DNA from: Halorussus litoreus
GTDB taxonomy: Archaea; Halobacteriota; Halobacteria; Halobacteriales; Haladaptataceae
Assembly (NCBI RefSeq): GCF_003382685.1
Contig: NZ_KZ859506.1
Span: 1-64,000 of the forward strand
Reading direction: 5' to 3'
DNA: 64,000 bases
How positions within the stretch are numbered: position 1 is the first letter of the stretch; each line of letters starts with the position of its first letter. The position numbers were made by a program, and so were the translations under genes. Below, piece after piece: positions 25,266-34,194 of the stretch. The notes under the pieces are model-generated. The model ran no database searches. It had not been told where the DNA came from and was given only the letters and a program-made list of their open reading frames with translations.

Positions 25266-25535
25266 ATGAAGACGCTCATCATCCACGGAAACCCGGGCAT
25301 CCGGAAGAACGCCGTCATCGAGTACGACGGCGGCGAGCGCGTCTGCTTCTCCGTCAAGCGGCAGGGCGAGTGGCACGGCCCCGACGAACCCCAGCTGTGG
25401 TGTACCATCGGGACCGAGGACGAGCGCGACGACTTCGCGCGGCGCAACTTCGTGCCTCACTGGCTCGAAGTCGAGTCAGTCGATGCCGAGGACGTCGAGG
25501 TCATCAAGCGCGCGGACGAGATGGCCGTCTCGTAA
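25266..25535 (+). CDS. HAH_0734 family protein
   Basis: 89 residues. The sequence MKTLIIHGNPGIRKNAVIEY, followed by a Trp-rich middle (GEWHGPDEPQLWC) and FVPHWLEVESVDAEDVEV, matches the small haloarchaeal HAH_0734 family as I know it. No catalytic motif is visible and the function is unknown. It is a single gene with a leaderless promoter; structured element B begins 71 bases after its stop. Confidence 0.85.
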   Translation: MKTLIIHGNPGIRKNAVIEYDGGERVCFSVKRQGEWHGPDEPQLWCTIGTEDERDDFARRNFVPHWLEVESVDAEDVEVIKRADEMAVS

Positions 25536-25606
25536 TCGGACTGCTTCTCCGGATTTCTCCAAATAGTAGTATTCCGTTACGGAGTTTGATTTGGAGCGAC
25601 ATCTTC

Positions 25607-25806
25607 GAAAGCCCTCGGGCGCTCGACCGCGGGCAGACGGTCCTGCTCGGCCTTCGGCCTGCGCGGGCTGCGTCTGCCGAGGGTTCGTTCGCTTCGCTCA
25701 CGAACCTCCCGCGGCTCGGTGCGCCCTTCCCTCACTCCCTACAGTCGTTCGGTACAGTGCTTGCATCGCCGGGGTTCGTCGACCGCCCTCGCCCTTTCAG
25801 TCCACC
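25607..25806 (+). repeat. structured interspersed element, divergent copy B
   Basis: 200 bp. It shares the ends of family 1, GAAAGCCCTCG at the left and CGCCCTTTCAGTCCACC at the right, and like copy D is followed by CAGG. The interior differs: the GGTCGCTCAG...ATAT stem is missing and several other inverted repeats (for example GGCCTTCGGCC near 25650) take its place. It lies between two genes that end here (HAH_0734-like and MFS). Confidence 0.6.
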
Positions 25807-25891
25807 AGGAAGTCGGTTGAGTCACTCCGCGAAACCTAGTGGTTACTCGCGTGTATCCGAACACTGCCTCTCGACCGTCCCGAGTTCCCGC

Positions 25892-27187
25892 TCAGTCGTC
25901 GGCGGTGGCCGCGACGTGGTCGGGCGCGGCCTCGGTCGAGAACAGGTAGGCGAACGCGCCGGTCGAGACGACGATGAACGCCGCGGCGGTCCAGAACGCC
26001 ACGAGGACCGAGGTAGCGTCCCAGATCGCGCCGACCAGTACGGGGCCGCCGACCTGCCCGACCTTCCACGCGATGGAGCGCAGCGAGAGGCTCGACCCCA
26101 CCGCGTCGAAGTACTCGCCCTCCTCGACGAACAGCGCCATGCTCGCGGGAAGCCGGAGGCTGTCGCCGATGCCCAGCACCGCGTACGCCGCGAACAGGAC
26201 GAAGAAGGCTCCGGGCAGCGCCATCTGCTCGCCGAACGCCGCGAGCGTCACGCCGGGGACGAACCCCTCCGCGAAGCCGGCCAGCGGGATGAGCGCGACC
26301 CCGACCGCGTAGACGAGCGCGCCGGCGAGGACGAACCGCTCGCGCCTGCCCACCCGGTCGGTCAGATCGCCGACCCAGCCCTGCGTGAGCGCCTTGGTGA
26401 GTTTCCCGCCAGCCATGATGCCGCCGATGAGGAAGGCGTTGATGCCGAAGCCGGTCCGGGCGTAGATGGGTAGGAAGATGATGACCGCCATCTTGCCCAC
26501 GCTGAACGATCCGCGGAAGAAGACCAGCGCCTGAATCGCGCGCCGGCCCAGCAGTTCCCGGATGGTCTCCAGTCCGGTGGCTTCCTCGGGGTCGGCCGTG
26601 CCGCCGGGGTCGTCCCGGAGCGCGCCGAACACGGCGACGAACGCGCCGATGGTGAACGCCGACAGCACCGCGTAGGTCAGGTCGAACCCGTAGAGGAACA
26701 GGAGCAACCCGCCGAACACGTCGCCGAAGAGGCTGGAGAACGCCCCGACCTGATTGTACGTGCCGATCCACAGCCCGCGCGAGTCGTCGGGGCTGATCTC
26801 GCCCACGACCGTCGTCCCCGTAATCCAGAGCACGCTCGCGCCGAACCCCTGCACCACCCGGAGCAGGATGACGTGCTCGACGGTCGAGACGTACATGAAC
26901 CCGACGAACACGCCGACGTTGACCACCAGCCCCGCCAGCAGGAGTCGCTTCGAGTTCCGGAGGTCGATGTACCGCCCGAGCGGGAGCACGATGAGCAACT
27001 GGACCGCGGCGAACGCGGTGCCGAACAGCCCCTCGACCGTGCCGGTCGTGTCGAACGCGTCGGCGTACAGCGCCAGCGCGATGATGATGGTCGAGTACGC
27101 CTGACTCCGGGCGAACGCGGTGCTGGCGAGCGCCAAGAACTCCCGATTTCCGAAGAGCCGGAGGGATCCGCCGCTCGACTCGGCCAC
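25892..27187 (-). CDS. MFS transporter
   Basis: 431 residues from a GTG start (VAESSGGSLRLFGNREF), full length for a 12-span major facilitator. Repeated hydrophobic helices alternate with the loop motif LPLGRYIDLRNSKRLLLAG between helices 2 and 3 (the family GxxxDRxGRR loop) and a related WVGDLTDRVGRRERFVL in the second half, showing the typical 6+6 repeat. Substrate is not predictable; the nearest impression is a drug- or sugar-exporter-like group. A TATA element lies at 27217-27226. Confidence 0.9.
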   Translation of the reverse strand: MAESSGGSLRLFGNREFLALASTAFARSQAYSTIIIALALYADAFDTTGTVEGLFGTAFAAVQLLIVLPLGRYIDLRNSKRLLLAGLVVNVGVFVGFMYVSTVEHVILLRVVQGFGASVLWITGTTVVGEISPDDSRGLWIGTYNQVGAFSSLFGDVFGGLLLFLYGFDLTYAVLSAFTIGAFVAVFGALRDDPGGTADPEEATGLETIRELLGRRAIQALVFFRGSFSVGKMAVIIFLPIYARTGFGINAFLIGGIMAGGKLTKALTQGWVGDLTDRVGRRERFVLAGALVYAVGVALIPLAGFAEGFVPGVTLAAFGEQMALPGAFFVLFAAYAVLGIGDSLRLPASMALFVEEGEYFDAVGSSLSLRSIAWKVGQVGGPVLVGAIWDATSVLVAFWTAAAFIVVSTGAFAYLFSTEAAPDHVAATADD

Positions 27188-27216
27188 TGTTACGAACCGA
27201 AATAGCCGCGGTTGCG

Positions 27217-27226
27217 GTAATAAATC
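27217..27226 (-). promoter_or_regulatory. TATA element for the MFS gene
   Basis: On the minus strand ATTTATTACC is centred about 34 bases before the GTG at 27187. Confidence 0.45.
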
Positions 27227-27306
27227 TACGGCTCTCGGAAACGGTCATGGAGTCTCGTACCGTGGTATCGATTGACGACCTCTCGGACGGCGCAACCGAC
27301 CGCCGC

Positions 27307-27414
27307 TACTGGCATGCGCCCAGTGTCCCATTCCACCGGAATGCACTCGGCGTCTTATTCTACCGGAACGCACCTGATGCCACTGCCCACCAGCACGCGC
27401 TCGGTCGGACACTC
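27307..27414. repeat. 27-bp minisatellite, four degenerate units
   Basis: Units 27307-27333, 27334-27360, 27361-27387 and 27388-27414 share an ACYGGMAYGCRCYCGG-like core. Because the unit is a multiple of three, one frame reads as 9-residue repeats (HRNALGVLF, YRNAPDATA). I treat that as a by-product of the repeat. The same unit type recurs at 63690-63863 and once at 4657-4674, in each case next to family-1 ends. Confidence 0.7.
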
Positions 27415-27424
27415 TCCATGTCTG

Positions 27425-27550
27425 GGTGGACTGAAAGGGGCCGCCCGCTCGCGTAACGCTTGGTCGTCTCAGCGCGGCCACTATGTCGCGCCCGCAGTTC
27501 TGCGGGCGCGACATATCCCGCTGAGCGACCGCGGGCGGGCGGGGGCTTTC
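27425..27550 (-). repeat. structured interspersed element, copy C
   Basis: 126 bp on the minus strand. It opens GAAAGCCCCCG (at 27550) and ends CCCTTTCAGTCCACC (at 27425). The stem GGTCGCTCAGCGGGATAT faces ATAGTGGCCGCGCTGAGACGACC. The terminal hairpin GTCGCGCCCGCAG / CTGCGGGCGCGAC is a perfect 13-base stem with a two-base AA loop, different in sequence from copy A. The 27-bp minisatellite lies on its 3' side. It lies between the MFS gene and the Gly/Met-rich gene. Confidence 0.85.
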
Positions 27551-27655
27551 GAAGACAAACTGACTCCGAGGAAACTGACGCCAGCTACGTCGAGATGCCG
27601 CTACCAGCCAGATCGACTCCAAAAAACGAGAACTGATTGATCGAGTCGACTGCGC

Positions 27656-28084
27656 TCAGTCGTCGAGATCCTCGACGGCGTCGGCGATGCGCTGGAGCTG
27701 TCGGGTCGCGTCCCGGACCTCGTCGCGGAGCTGTCGGACCTCGCGGACGAGTTCCTCGTTACCGGCGCTCTCGCTCTCGCCGGGTCGGCCGCCGGGGCCG
27801 CCCGGACCGCCGCCCATGCCGCCGGGGCCGCCGCCCATCATGCCGCCCATCATCTGCGCGAACGGGTTGCCGCCGCCGCCGCCGCCGCCCATGCCGCCGG
27901 GGCCGCCGCCACCCATCATCTCCTCCATCTTCTCGCGTCGGTCCTCGTCACCCTCGCCCTCGCCTTCCTCGGCGCGCTTCTCGCGGATCTCCTCGACGCG
28001 TTCGCGGAAGGACTTCTCCTCACCCTCCTCGCCGGATTCGGACTCGGTCTCGGGCTCGCTCTCGTTGGATTCGTCGTCTGCCAT
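27656..28084 (-). CDS. acidic Gly/Met-rich protein
   Basis: 142 residues in three parts. First, an acidic, Glu/Ser-rich segment with a helix (KSFRERVEEIREKRAEE). Second, a low-complexity core (about 55-100) of GGM, GGG and GPGG repeats containing NPFAQMMGGMMGG. Third, a C-terminal coiled coil (NEELVREVRQLRDEVRDATR and onward, about 108-138). The core recalls the Gly-Met tails of thermosome subunits, but no homology can be claimed. A coiled coil with a flexible sticky centre suggests self-assembly (inference). Function unknown. Confidence 0.75.
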   Translation of the reverse strand: MADDESNESEPETESESGEEGEEKSFRERVEEIREKRAEEGEGEGDEDRREKMEEMMGGGGPGGMGGGGGGGNPFAQMMGGMMGGGPGGMGGGPGGPGGRPGESESAGNEELVREVRQLRDEVRDATRQLQRIADAVEDLDD

Positions 28085-28162
28085 GGCTGGGCGTTCGCGG
28101 GCCGCGTGGAAAAGCGTGGTGTCTCGGGAACGGGAGGCGTTCTAGTACAGTGTCGGCGGTAG

Positions 28163-28702
28163 TCAGTCGTCGAACACACGGTGCTTGCGTTCGAGGTAGC
28201 TGTGGTACAGTGACGAGACGCCGACCAGCGCGAGGAAGTACCACGACCAGAACGCCGGGCCGAACGAGGAGACGAAGACGAGGTCGAACTCGACCGCCAG
28301 CAGCGTGATGACGCCGAGGACGCTTACGCCGAGGTAGTAGGTCGCCCACGAGATGTCGCCCTCCGGAACCACCTCCATGTAGACTTCGACCTGCTCGGCC
28401 CGGTCCCGGAGTTCGATCTGCTGGTCGCGCTGGTCGTACTCGATTATGTCGAGTTCGTTCAGCTTCGGGAGATGTGTCTGGTGAAGCGAGACGTACACGC
28501 TCTTGCGCACGTCGCGTGGCGGCGGTGACTCCCCGGTCTCGACCGACGCGATGTGTTCGGCCAGTTCGTCCACGTCCATCTGCTCGCCGACGCTTCGCAG
28601 CCGCTTCAACGCCCGTCGGCGTCTGTCGTTCCGGAGGACGTTGTGTATCTCGCCGGGGTCGAGTTCCCCCTGTCGGTCCGCAGATTTGTCCTCGACTGTC
28701 AT
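28163..28702 (-). CDS. DUF7344-like HTH protein with two membrane spans
   Basis: 179 residues from the ATG at 28702 (MTVEDKSADRQGELDPG); an in-frame ATG at 28756 adds 18 residues. The winged-helix part (about 20-110) has LRNDRRRRALKRLRSV, DVDELAEHIA and VSLHQTHLPKLNELDIIEYD, the same LPKL..DIIEYD signature as the genes at 8864 and 9334. Two hydrophobic helices follow (about 120-142 and 148-168), so the protein probably places a DNA-binding domain at the membrane. Target unknown. Confidence 0.8.
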   Translation of the reverse strand: MTVEDKSADRQGELDPGEIHNVLRNDRRRRALKRLRSVGEQMDVDELAEHIASVETGESPPPRDVRKSVYVSLHQTHLPKLNELDIIEYDQRDQQIELRDRAEQVEVYMEVVPEGDISWATYYLGVSVLGVITLLAVEFDLVFVSSFGPAFWSWYFLALVGVSSLYHSYLERKHRVFDD

Positions 28703-28874
28703 CTCTCCTGATAACCGCTTCGCGGTGACATCTACTCGCACTATCTTAGGCGACAAACATTAATGTTAGGCCCGGTCCAGACCGAACGGCGAGGGCCGTC
28801 CGACGCCGAGCAACGTTCGGAGAAACGGCGCGACCGGCGAGGGATTCTTTACCGCACGGTCCGTACGACTCGGC

Positions 28875-29453
28875 GTGTTCCCGGAGTGGCTGGTGGTCGG
28901 TCTCTGGCTCTCGGCCGGAATCGGAGCCCTCATCGCGGTCGTGTTCGTCGCCGGGTCGCGGCTGTTCCCCAGCGAGACCCGGACCGCCACGTGTGACACT
29001 GGCGAGAGTCGACGCCGGGTGGAGATCCGCGAGTACCTCTCGGCGATCGGCGAGGAGTTCGCCGAGGACCACTTCGTCGAGGGCCAGCACGTCGCGTTCT
29101 ACCTGCCCGAGCGCGACGTCGCCATCACCTTCGACGCCCGGGCGTACTTCCGCATCGCGGGGTCGCCCACCGTCGCGGTGCTGGTCGAACACGAGATGCC
29201 CGGCATGCATCTGGGCGACCGGCTACCGTTCGAGACGCCCGACCTCTCCGGGGAGGGCGACGAGGAGAACCGCATCGACCCCGGAGCGGCCGCGTTCGCT
29301 ATCCTTGGCGTTCCACAGGGCGCGACGCTCGCAGAGGTCAAGCGCGCCTATCGCGAGAGGGTCAAGGAGGTCCACCCCGACCACGGCGGCGACCGCGAGG
29401 AGTTCCAGCGCGTCCGGGAGGCGTACACCGCGGCGAAGAGTCGGACGAGCTGA
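28875..29453 (+). CDS. membrane-anchored J-domain protein
   Basis: 192 residues from a GTG start. One N-terminal membrane helix (WLVVGLWLSAGIGALIAVVF, about 5-24) precedes a beta-rich domain. The C-terminal 60 residues are a J domain: FAILGVPQGATLAEVKRAYRE, HPD at 167-169, and FQRVREAYTAA. J domains stimulate the ATPase of DnaK-type chaperones through the HPD loop, so this protein would recruit DnaK to the membrane (inference). The DnaK gene is not in the window. Confidence 0.85.
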   Translation: MFPEWLVVGLWLSAGIGALIAVVFVAGSRLFPSETRTATCDTGESRRRVEIREYLSAIGEEFAEDHFVEGQHVAFYLPERDVAITFDARAYFRIAGSPTVAVLVEHEMPGMHLGDRLPFETPDLSGEGDEENRIDPGAAAFAILGVPQGATLAEVKRAYRERVKEVHPDHGGDREEFQRVREAYTAAKSRTS

Positions 29454-29528
29454 GTCGCCATTTCGAGTCCGTCGCTCCGCCGGACCGGTTTGATTGTCCC
29501 ATCGCTGAGACAGTCAGATATTTGTGTA

Positions 29529-30833
29529 ATGAAAACACTACCTGCGCGAATGAGAACGGGACGACGCCGCGTCGTTACACTCGGACTCACGACTGTCCTG
29601 GGCGGTCTCGCGGGCTGTACGGGATCGAACGACGACGAGACCGACCAATCGCCCGATTCGACGACTCAAACCGAGGCGACGACCGAAAGCACACCCGCGA
29701 CTGACGCCGAATCGACGACCGACGACCCGACGACGGAAGAAGAGACCACGGCGACCGGCAACGGGGTCGACGACTCGTGGCCGTCGTTCCAGTACGACGC
29801 GGCGAACACCGGATGGAACCCGAACGCCGAGGGGCCACGTGACGGTCTCGACGAGCGATGGCGCGTCGAACTCACGTACGACCTATCGTCTGCCGAACCG
29901 ACAGTTGCCGGGGAGACGGTCGTCGTGTCGACGAACACGGGTGCGCTCTACGCGTTCGACGCCGAGACGGGCGACGAGCGCTGGCGGTACACTACTGACG
30001 GCTCCATCAACGGGTCCGCAGCTATCGCCGACGGGACGGTGTACGTCGCCGACGCGGCTAGCAAGCTTCACGCCGTAGCTCTCGAGTCGGGAACAGCCGC
30101 GTGGACGGCGGACCTGGCCGGCGGAACGGGCATCAACTCACCGGTCGTCGCGAACGGAACCGTCTTCGTCGGCACGCGGGAGATCTTCGACGGTGACGAG
30201 GCGGCGGTACAGGCGTTCGACGCCGAAACGGGAGACGAACGGTGGACGACGCCCGTCGAGGGCGAGGGAGCGACCGGCGCTGCCGTCGAATCCGGGACCG
30301 TGTACGTCGGTTACACCGACGGCGGGCTCGCGGCACTCGACGCGGCCGACGGAACGGAGAACTGGCGCGCGGACACTGCAGAGATAGCGTATCCGCCGAC
30401 AGTCGCCGATGGAACGGTGTTCGTGGCGACCGACGACGCAGCGGTTCGGGCGTTCGACGTGGCCGACGGTCGTTCGCTCTGGTCGACCGGCGACTCGGGG
30501 ACGGGGTCGCCCGCAGTGGCAGACGGCCGGGTGTTCGCGCCAGCGAATACGGAGTTGTCCTGTTACGACCCAGTGGACGGAACGGAGCTGTGGGCCGTCG
30601 ACGCTATCGGAACGTTCCGCACCCCAACTGCCGCAGACGGGACGGTGTACGCTGGAACCGACGAGGAAACGCTGTACGCGCTCTCCATCGAGGACGGGAC
30701 GGAGCGCTGGTCGACCGAATTCGAGGACGACGATCCGACCCCGATGGCCGTCGTTGGTGACTGGGCGTACTTCGGATTCACGGGTCTCGACAACGGGGAG
30801 ATCCGGGGGTACGGGCCCGCAGAAGACGCGTAG
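29529..30833 (+). CDS. PQQ-like beta-propeller lipoprotein
   Basis: 434 residues from the ATG at 29529; an alternative ATG at 29550 would also keep the signal. RRR at 12-14 plus VVTLGLTTVLGGLAGC forms a Tat-type lipoprotein signal with lipobox cysteine C30. A Thr/Glu/Asp-rich stalk (about 33-80) leads to a beta-propeller of PQQ-type repeats (LYAFDAETGDERW, VQAFDAETGDERW, VRAFDVADGRSLW, LYALSIEDGTERW), about seven or eight blades. It is probably anchored outside the cell membrane. No PQQ-binding or catalytic residues are recognisable, so a binding scaffold is likelier than a dehydrogenase. Confidence 0.87.
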   Translation: MKTLPARMRTGRRRVVTLGLTTVLGGLAGCTGSNDDETDQSPDSTTQTEATTESTPATDAESTTDDPTTEEETTATGNGVDDSWPSFQYDAANTGWNPNAEGPRDGLDERWRVELTYDLSSAEPTVAGETVVVSTNTGALYAFDAETGDERWRYTTDGSINGSAAIADGTVYVADAASKLHAVALESGTAAWTADLAGGTGINSPVVANGTVFVGTREIFDGDEAAVQAFDAETGDERWTTPVEGEGATGAAVESGTVYVGYTDGGLAALDAADGTENWRADTAEIAYPPTVADGTVFVATDDAAVRAFDVADGRSLWSTGDSGTGSPAVADGRVFAPANTELSCYDPVDGTELWAVDAIGTFRTPTAADGTVYAGTDEETLYALSIEDGTERWSTEFEDDDPTPMAVVGDWAYFGFTGLDNGEIRGYGPAEDA

Positions 30834-30858
30834 ACGGTCGCGTCAGGGTCGGCACGCG

Positions 30859-31641
30859 TCACCCCAGTTCCGTCACTTCGTACGCCACGTTCCCGTCCCG
30901 GAGCGCGTCGGTGACCCGTCCCACGATGTCGGCAGTGGCGACGACCACGGAGTCGAGCCCCCGGCCCGCGGCCTCCCCGGCCATCGCGCCCGCCGCGAAC
31001 GTCGTCGCCGGCTCGCAATCGGCCCGTCGAAGCGCGACCACGGCCTCGACACCCGTCGCGGCCACGAGGTCGGCCGCCTCGCACGCCGCGGCCAGCCTGT
31101 CGGCGTCGACTTCGCACGCCCCGCCGGAGCGGACCGGCGGCACCTGAAACACGGTGACCTCGCCCGGCTCGAAGTCGATGATGCCCTCGAAGCCGGTGAC
31201 CCCGACGTCGGTGCCCGCCTCGGCGTCCGTCGTCGCCACGCCGGTCGCCGGGCCCTCCTCGCCGGGGGTCGCGTGGAGCAGGCCGTCCCGAAGCGAGAGC
31301 GTCACCGCCTCGCCCTCCGCAACGTCGGCCGTGGCGATAGCGGCCTCCTCCTGCACGCTGCCGAGGATGTCCTCGGTGACGTGGTCGGCGTAGCGGCGCA
31401 CGTCGCCGGCGGCCTGCAACAGCCAGTCGACGCCCTCCTTCGTGACGCTGTAGCGCGAGCGACCCTCCTTCTCAACCAGCCCGTCCTCCACGAGCGCACG
31501 GATGTACTCGCTGACGGCCTGACTCGTCACGCCGACCGCCTCCGCTATCTCGCCCTGACTCACCGCGGGCTGACGGTCGGCGATCTCGGCGAGGATGCGG
31601 AACCGGGTCGCGGCCCGCTTGTTCTCCAGCACGTCGGCCAT
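30859..31641 (-). CDS. MarR-like HTH regulator with C-terminal haloarchaeal domain (DUF7839-like)
   Basis: 260 residues from the ATG at 31641 (MADVLENKRAATRFRIL). An N-terminal winged HTH (about 10-80) reads VSQGEIAEAVGVTSQAVSEYIRALVEDGLVEKEG. The remainder is an alpha-beta domain typical of a conserved haloarchaeal regulator family (GFEGIIDFEPGEVTVFQVPPVRSGG) with an alanine-rich Rossmann-like end, probably a ligand or protein-binding module. Target and ligand unknown. It is convergent with the lipoprotein and divergent from the phosphoesterase. Confidence 0.85.
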   Translation of the reverse strand: MADVLENKRAATRFRILAEIADRQPAVSQGEIAEAVGVTSQAVSEYIRALVEDGLVEKEGRSRYSVTKEGVDWLLQAAGDVRRYADHVTEDILGSVQEEAAIATADVAEGEAVTLSLRDGLLHATPGEEGPATGVATTDAEAGTDVGVTGFEGIIDFEPGEVTVFQVPPVRSGGACEVDADRLAAACEAADLVAATGVEAVVALRRADCEPATTFAAGAMAGEAAGRGLDSVVVATADIVGRVTDALRDGNVAYEVTELG

Positions 31642-31772
31642 GTTTCGAACTCTCGGGCCGGGCGTTAAAAACCTCGGAGTTCGGACGACGAACGAGACGG
31701 CTGGCGAGCACACCCCGATGCGTGACGACCCGACCGCAACCCCGAAGGGGGGCGCGACCCAACCTGGCTCCG

Positions 31773-32486
31773 ATGGACGCGCAGTTCCGCGACCGGGGCG
31801 TGTACCTGCCCGACGAGGACGCGCTGGTGGTCGCCGACCTCCACGTCGGCCGGGACGCCGCCTCCGCCGTCGAGATACCGCTGGGCGAGCGCGGCGACCT
31901 GACCGACCGGCTGGCCGACCTGCTCGCCGCCTTCGACCCCGCGGAGGTCGTCGTCGCGGGCGACTTCCTCCACGCGTTCGACCGCGTCCCAGACGGCGTC
32001 GACCAGACCCTCGCGGACGTCTGCGAGACGGTCGCGGACGCGGGCGCGGAGCTGGTCGTCGTCCGGGGGAACCACGACCCGATGCTCGAATCCATGCTGG
32101 ACTCCCGTGACATCACGCTCCGCGAGGAGTACCGCGTCGGCGACACCGTGGTCCACCACGGCCACGACGAACCCGAGGCCGTGGGGGATGCCGGGGAGGA
32201 GCCGAGACGGTACGTCGTCGGCCACGATCACCCTGCCATCGAGATCGAGGGCGCGCGCCACCCCTGCCTGCTGTACGGCCCGGGAACCTACCGGGGCGCG
32301 GACGTGCTGGTGCTCCCGGCGTTCAACCGGCTCGCGCCCGGCACGCTGGTCAACGGCATGCGGACCCGCGACTTCCAGTCGCCGGTCGTGACCGACGCCG
32401 ACGCGTTCCGACCGCTGGTCTGGGACGGCGACGCCGGCGAGGTGCTGTCGTTCCCGCCGCTCGGAAAGTTCCGGAAACTGCTCTAA
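31773..32486 (+). CDS. metallophosphoesterase
   Basis: 237 residues from the ATG at 31773. Two-metal phosphoesterase motifs: VVADLHVGRD (D-x-H), VVVAGDFLHAF (GD), VVRGNHDPM (GNHD) and VVGHDHPAIE with VVHHGHDEP near the end. It matches the archaeal COG1407 phosphoesterase subgroup related to the helicase-associated Mre11-like enzymes. The substrate could be a nucleic acid end or a small phosphoester. It is followed by hemE after 103 bases. Confidence 0.88.
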   Translation: MDAQFRDRGVYLPDEDALVVADLHVGRDAASAVEIPLGERGDLTDRLADLLAAFDPAEVVVAGDFLHAFDRVPDGVDQTLADVCETVADAGAELVVVRGNHDPMLESMLDSRDITLREEYRVGDTVVHHGHDEPEAVGDAGEEPRRYVVGHDHPAIEIEGARHPCLLYGPGTYRGADVLVLPAFNRLAPGTLVNGMRTRDFQSPVVTDADAFRPLVWDGDAGEVLSFPPLGKFRKLL

Positions 32487-32589
32487 GTGTTCTGACTGCT
32501 CTGAGATTCGGGACGCGTTCCGCTGGGGCCCTGACGTCTCCGCCGCGAATTCCGAAACCATTAGCCCTCGCCGCGCTAAGCCGCGGGTA

Positions 32590-33600
32590 ATGAGCGATCT
32601 GCTGGTGCGGGCCGCGCGCGGCGAGCGAACCGAGCGACCGCCGGTCTGGCTGATGCGGCAGGCCGGCCGCTACATCCCCGAGTACCGCGACATTCGCGAG
32701 GACTACACGTTCAAGGAGGCCATCTCGACGCCCGAGGTGGCCGAGCGCATCACGCTCCTGCCGTGGGACCGCTTCGAGCCCGACGGACTGGTGATGTACT
32801 CGGACATCCTGACCGTGCTGGAACCGCTCGGGCTCGACTACCACATCGAGAGCGGCGTCGGTCCCGTGGTCGAGAACCCCGTCGAGGCTCCCGCGGACGT
32901 GCCCGCGGGCCACGCGGACGTGCGCGAGGAACTGGATTACGTCGGTGCGCTGCTCGAACGCCTCCAGCGGAGCGTCGGCGACGAGACGTCCATCATCGGG
33001 TTCGCCGGCGGCCCGTTCACCCTCGCGTGCTACGCGGTCGCGGGCGAACCCGCGGGCAGGGACCAGAAACCGATCCGGCGCTTCCGCGTCGAGCATCCCG
33101 AGGCGTTCCGTGACCTACTGGAGCGGTTCGCGGACGTGGTTGTCGACTATCTGGAGTTCCAGGAGGAGGCCGGCGCGGACGTGATCCAGCTGTTCGACAC
33201 CTACGCCGGACTGCTGACGCCCGACGACTACCGGGAGTTCGTCCAGCCGCTCCATCAGCGAATCTTCGACGCGGTCGACGTCCCGTCCATCGCGTTCGCG
33301 CGCAACTCCGGCGGCAATCTCGACCTGCTGGCCGACTCGGGCGCGGACGTGGTGAGCCTCGACTGGACGGTCGACATGGCGGACGCTCGTGAGGAACTGG
33401 GCGAGACGCCGGTGCAGGGCAACCTCGACCCCTCCTACCTGCTCGGCGACGACGACTTCGTGCGCGAGCAGACCGAGCGCGTCATCGAGAAAGCGGGGCC
33501 GGAGGGCCACATCCTGAATCTCGGGCACGGTATCGACCGCGAGACGCCGGTCGCGAACGCGCGAGCGTTCGTCGAAACCGCCAAGCAGTGGGAGTGGTAG
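32590..33600 (+). CDS. hemE: uroporphyrinogen decarboxylase
   Basis: 336 residues, full length. The N-terminal signature RQAGRYIPEYR is at 23-33; FAGGPFTLACY and LDWTVDMADAREELG follow. It decarboxylates the four acetate groups of uroporphyrinogen III to give coproporphyrinogen III. Ferrochelatase (hemH) and a protoporphyrinogen-oxidase-type gene (hemG/hemY) are only 3 kb away on the other strand, so this region holds three consecutive porphyrin steps. Confidence 0.95.
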   Translation: MSDLLVRAARGERTERPPVWLMRQAGRYIPEYRDIREDYTFKEAISTPEVAERITLLPWDRFEPDGLVMYSDILTVLEPLGLDYHIESGVGPVVENPVEAPADVPAGHADVREELDYVGALLERLQRSVGDETSIIGFAGGPFTLACYAVAGEPAGRDQKPIRRFRVEHPEAFRDLLERFADVVVDYLEFQEEAGADVIQLFDTYAGLLTPDDYREFVQPLHQRIFDAVDVPSIAFARNSGGNLDLLADSGADVVSLDWTVDMADAREELGETPVQGNLDPSYLLGDDDFVREQTERVIEKAGPEGHILNLGHGIDRETPVANARAFVETAKQWEW

Positions 33601-33624
33601 AACGACCGCGTCTGCAATTTCGGT

Positions 33625-33936
33625 TCAGTCGGCGTGGGGGACGCCGCCGTTCTGTCGCTCGGGGGTTGTCGATTCGGAGGCCGGGTCCGCGACCGATTCG
33701 CCGTCCTCCGGAGCCTTGTAGTAGGCGATGAGGCTCCAGATGACGAATCCCGCGCCCGCGCCGACCGCGGACCCGACGAGGTCGAGCGAGTAGAACGCCA
33801 CCCCCTGTCCGGAGAGGACCACGAGCGTGGGAACGCTCGTCGAGAGCGGGACGGAGGCGTTCTCGTCGAGGAGGGTGGGGACGAGGCTGGCTATCGCGAC
33901 GATGCTTCCTGCGAGGATGACGATGTCTTGCCACAT
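33625..33936 (-). CDS. small three-span membrane protein
   Basis: 103 residues with three hydrophobic helices (about 4-22, 34-53, 55-75) and an acidic cytosolic tail. A proline (SLVPTLL) in helix 1 and the PTLVVLSGQGVAFYSL stretch weakly recall SemiSWEET-type transporters, but the tell-tale PQ motif is not clear, so I give no function. It lies between hemE and a PQQ-type gene. Its likely promoter is A/T-rich (about 33998-34016). Confidence 0.6.
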   Translation of the reverse strand: MWQDIVILAGSIVAIASLVPTLLDENASVPLSTSVPTLVVLSGQGVAFYSLDLVGSAVGAGAGFVIWSLIAYYKAPEDGESVADPASESTTPERQNGGVPHAD

Positions 33937-34194
33937 GGTAGAGAGCGGACCCCGCGGCGAAGGAGGGCCGGGCGACCGTGATAGAAAAGAGAACTCGGAT
34001 TATAGTAAATATTTCTATCCGCTGCCCATTTGGGAGTTCGTGCCATCGGACCTCGGCTTTTCGTGAAGGTTCGGTCCGGTCCGAGCGACAGGTCGACTCG
34101 TCCCGACCCGATACCCCAACCCCGATTCGTCCCGACTCGACGCGCCCATCGAACTCGAATCGACCAACGTGCCCGAGATCGTGCCGCGACCCCC

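Noticed and set aside
27247-27456. A 69-codon frame with 9-residue repeats
   Set aside because: The repeats follow from the 27-bp minisatellite and the frame runs into structured element C. No promoter or family supports translation.
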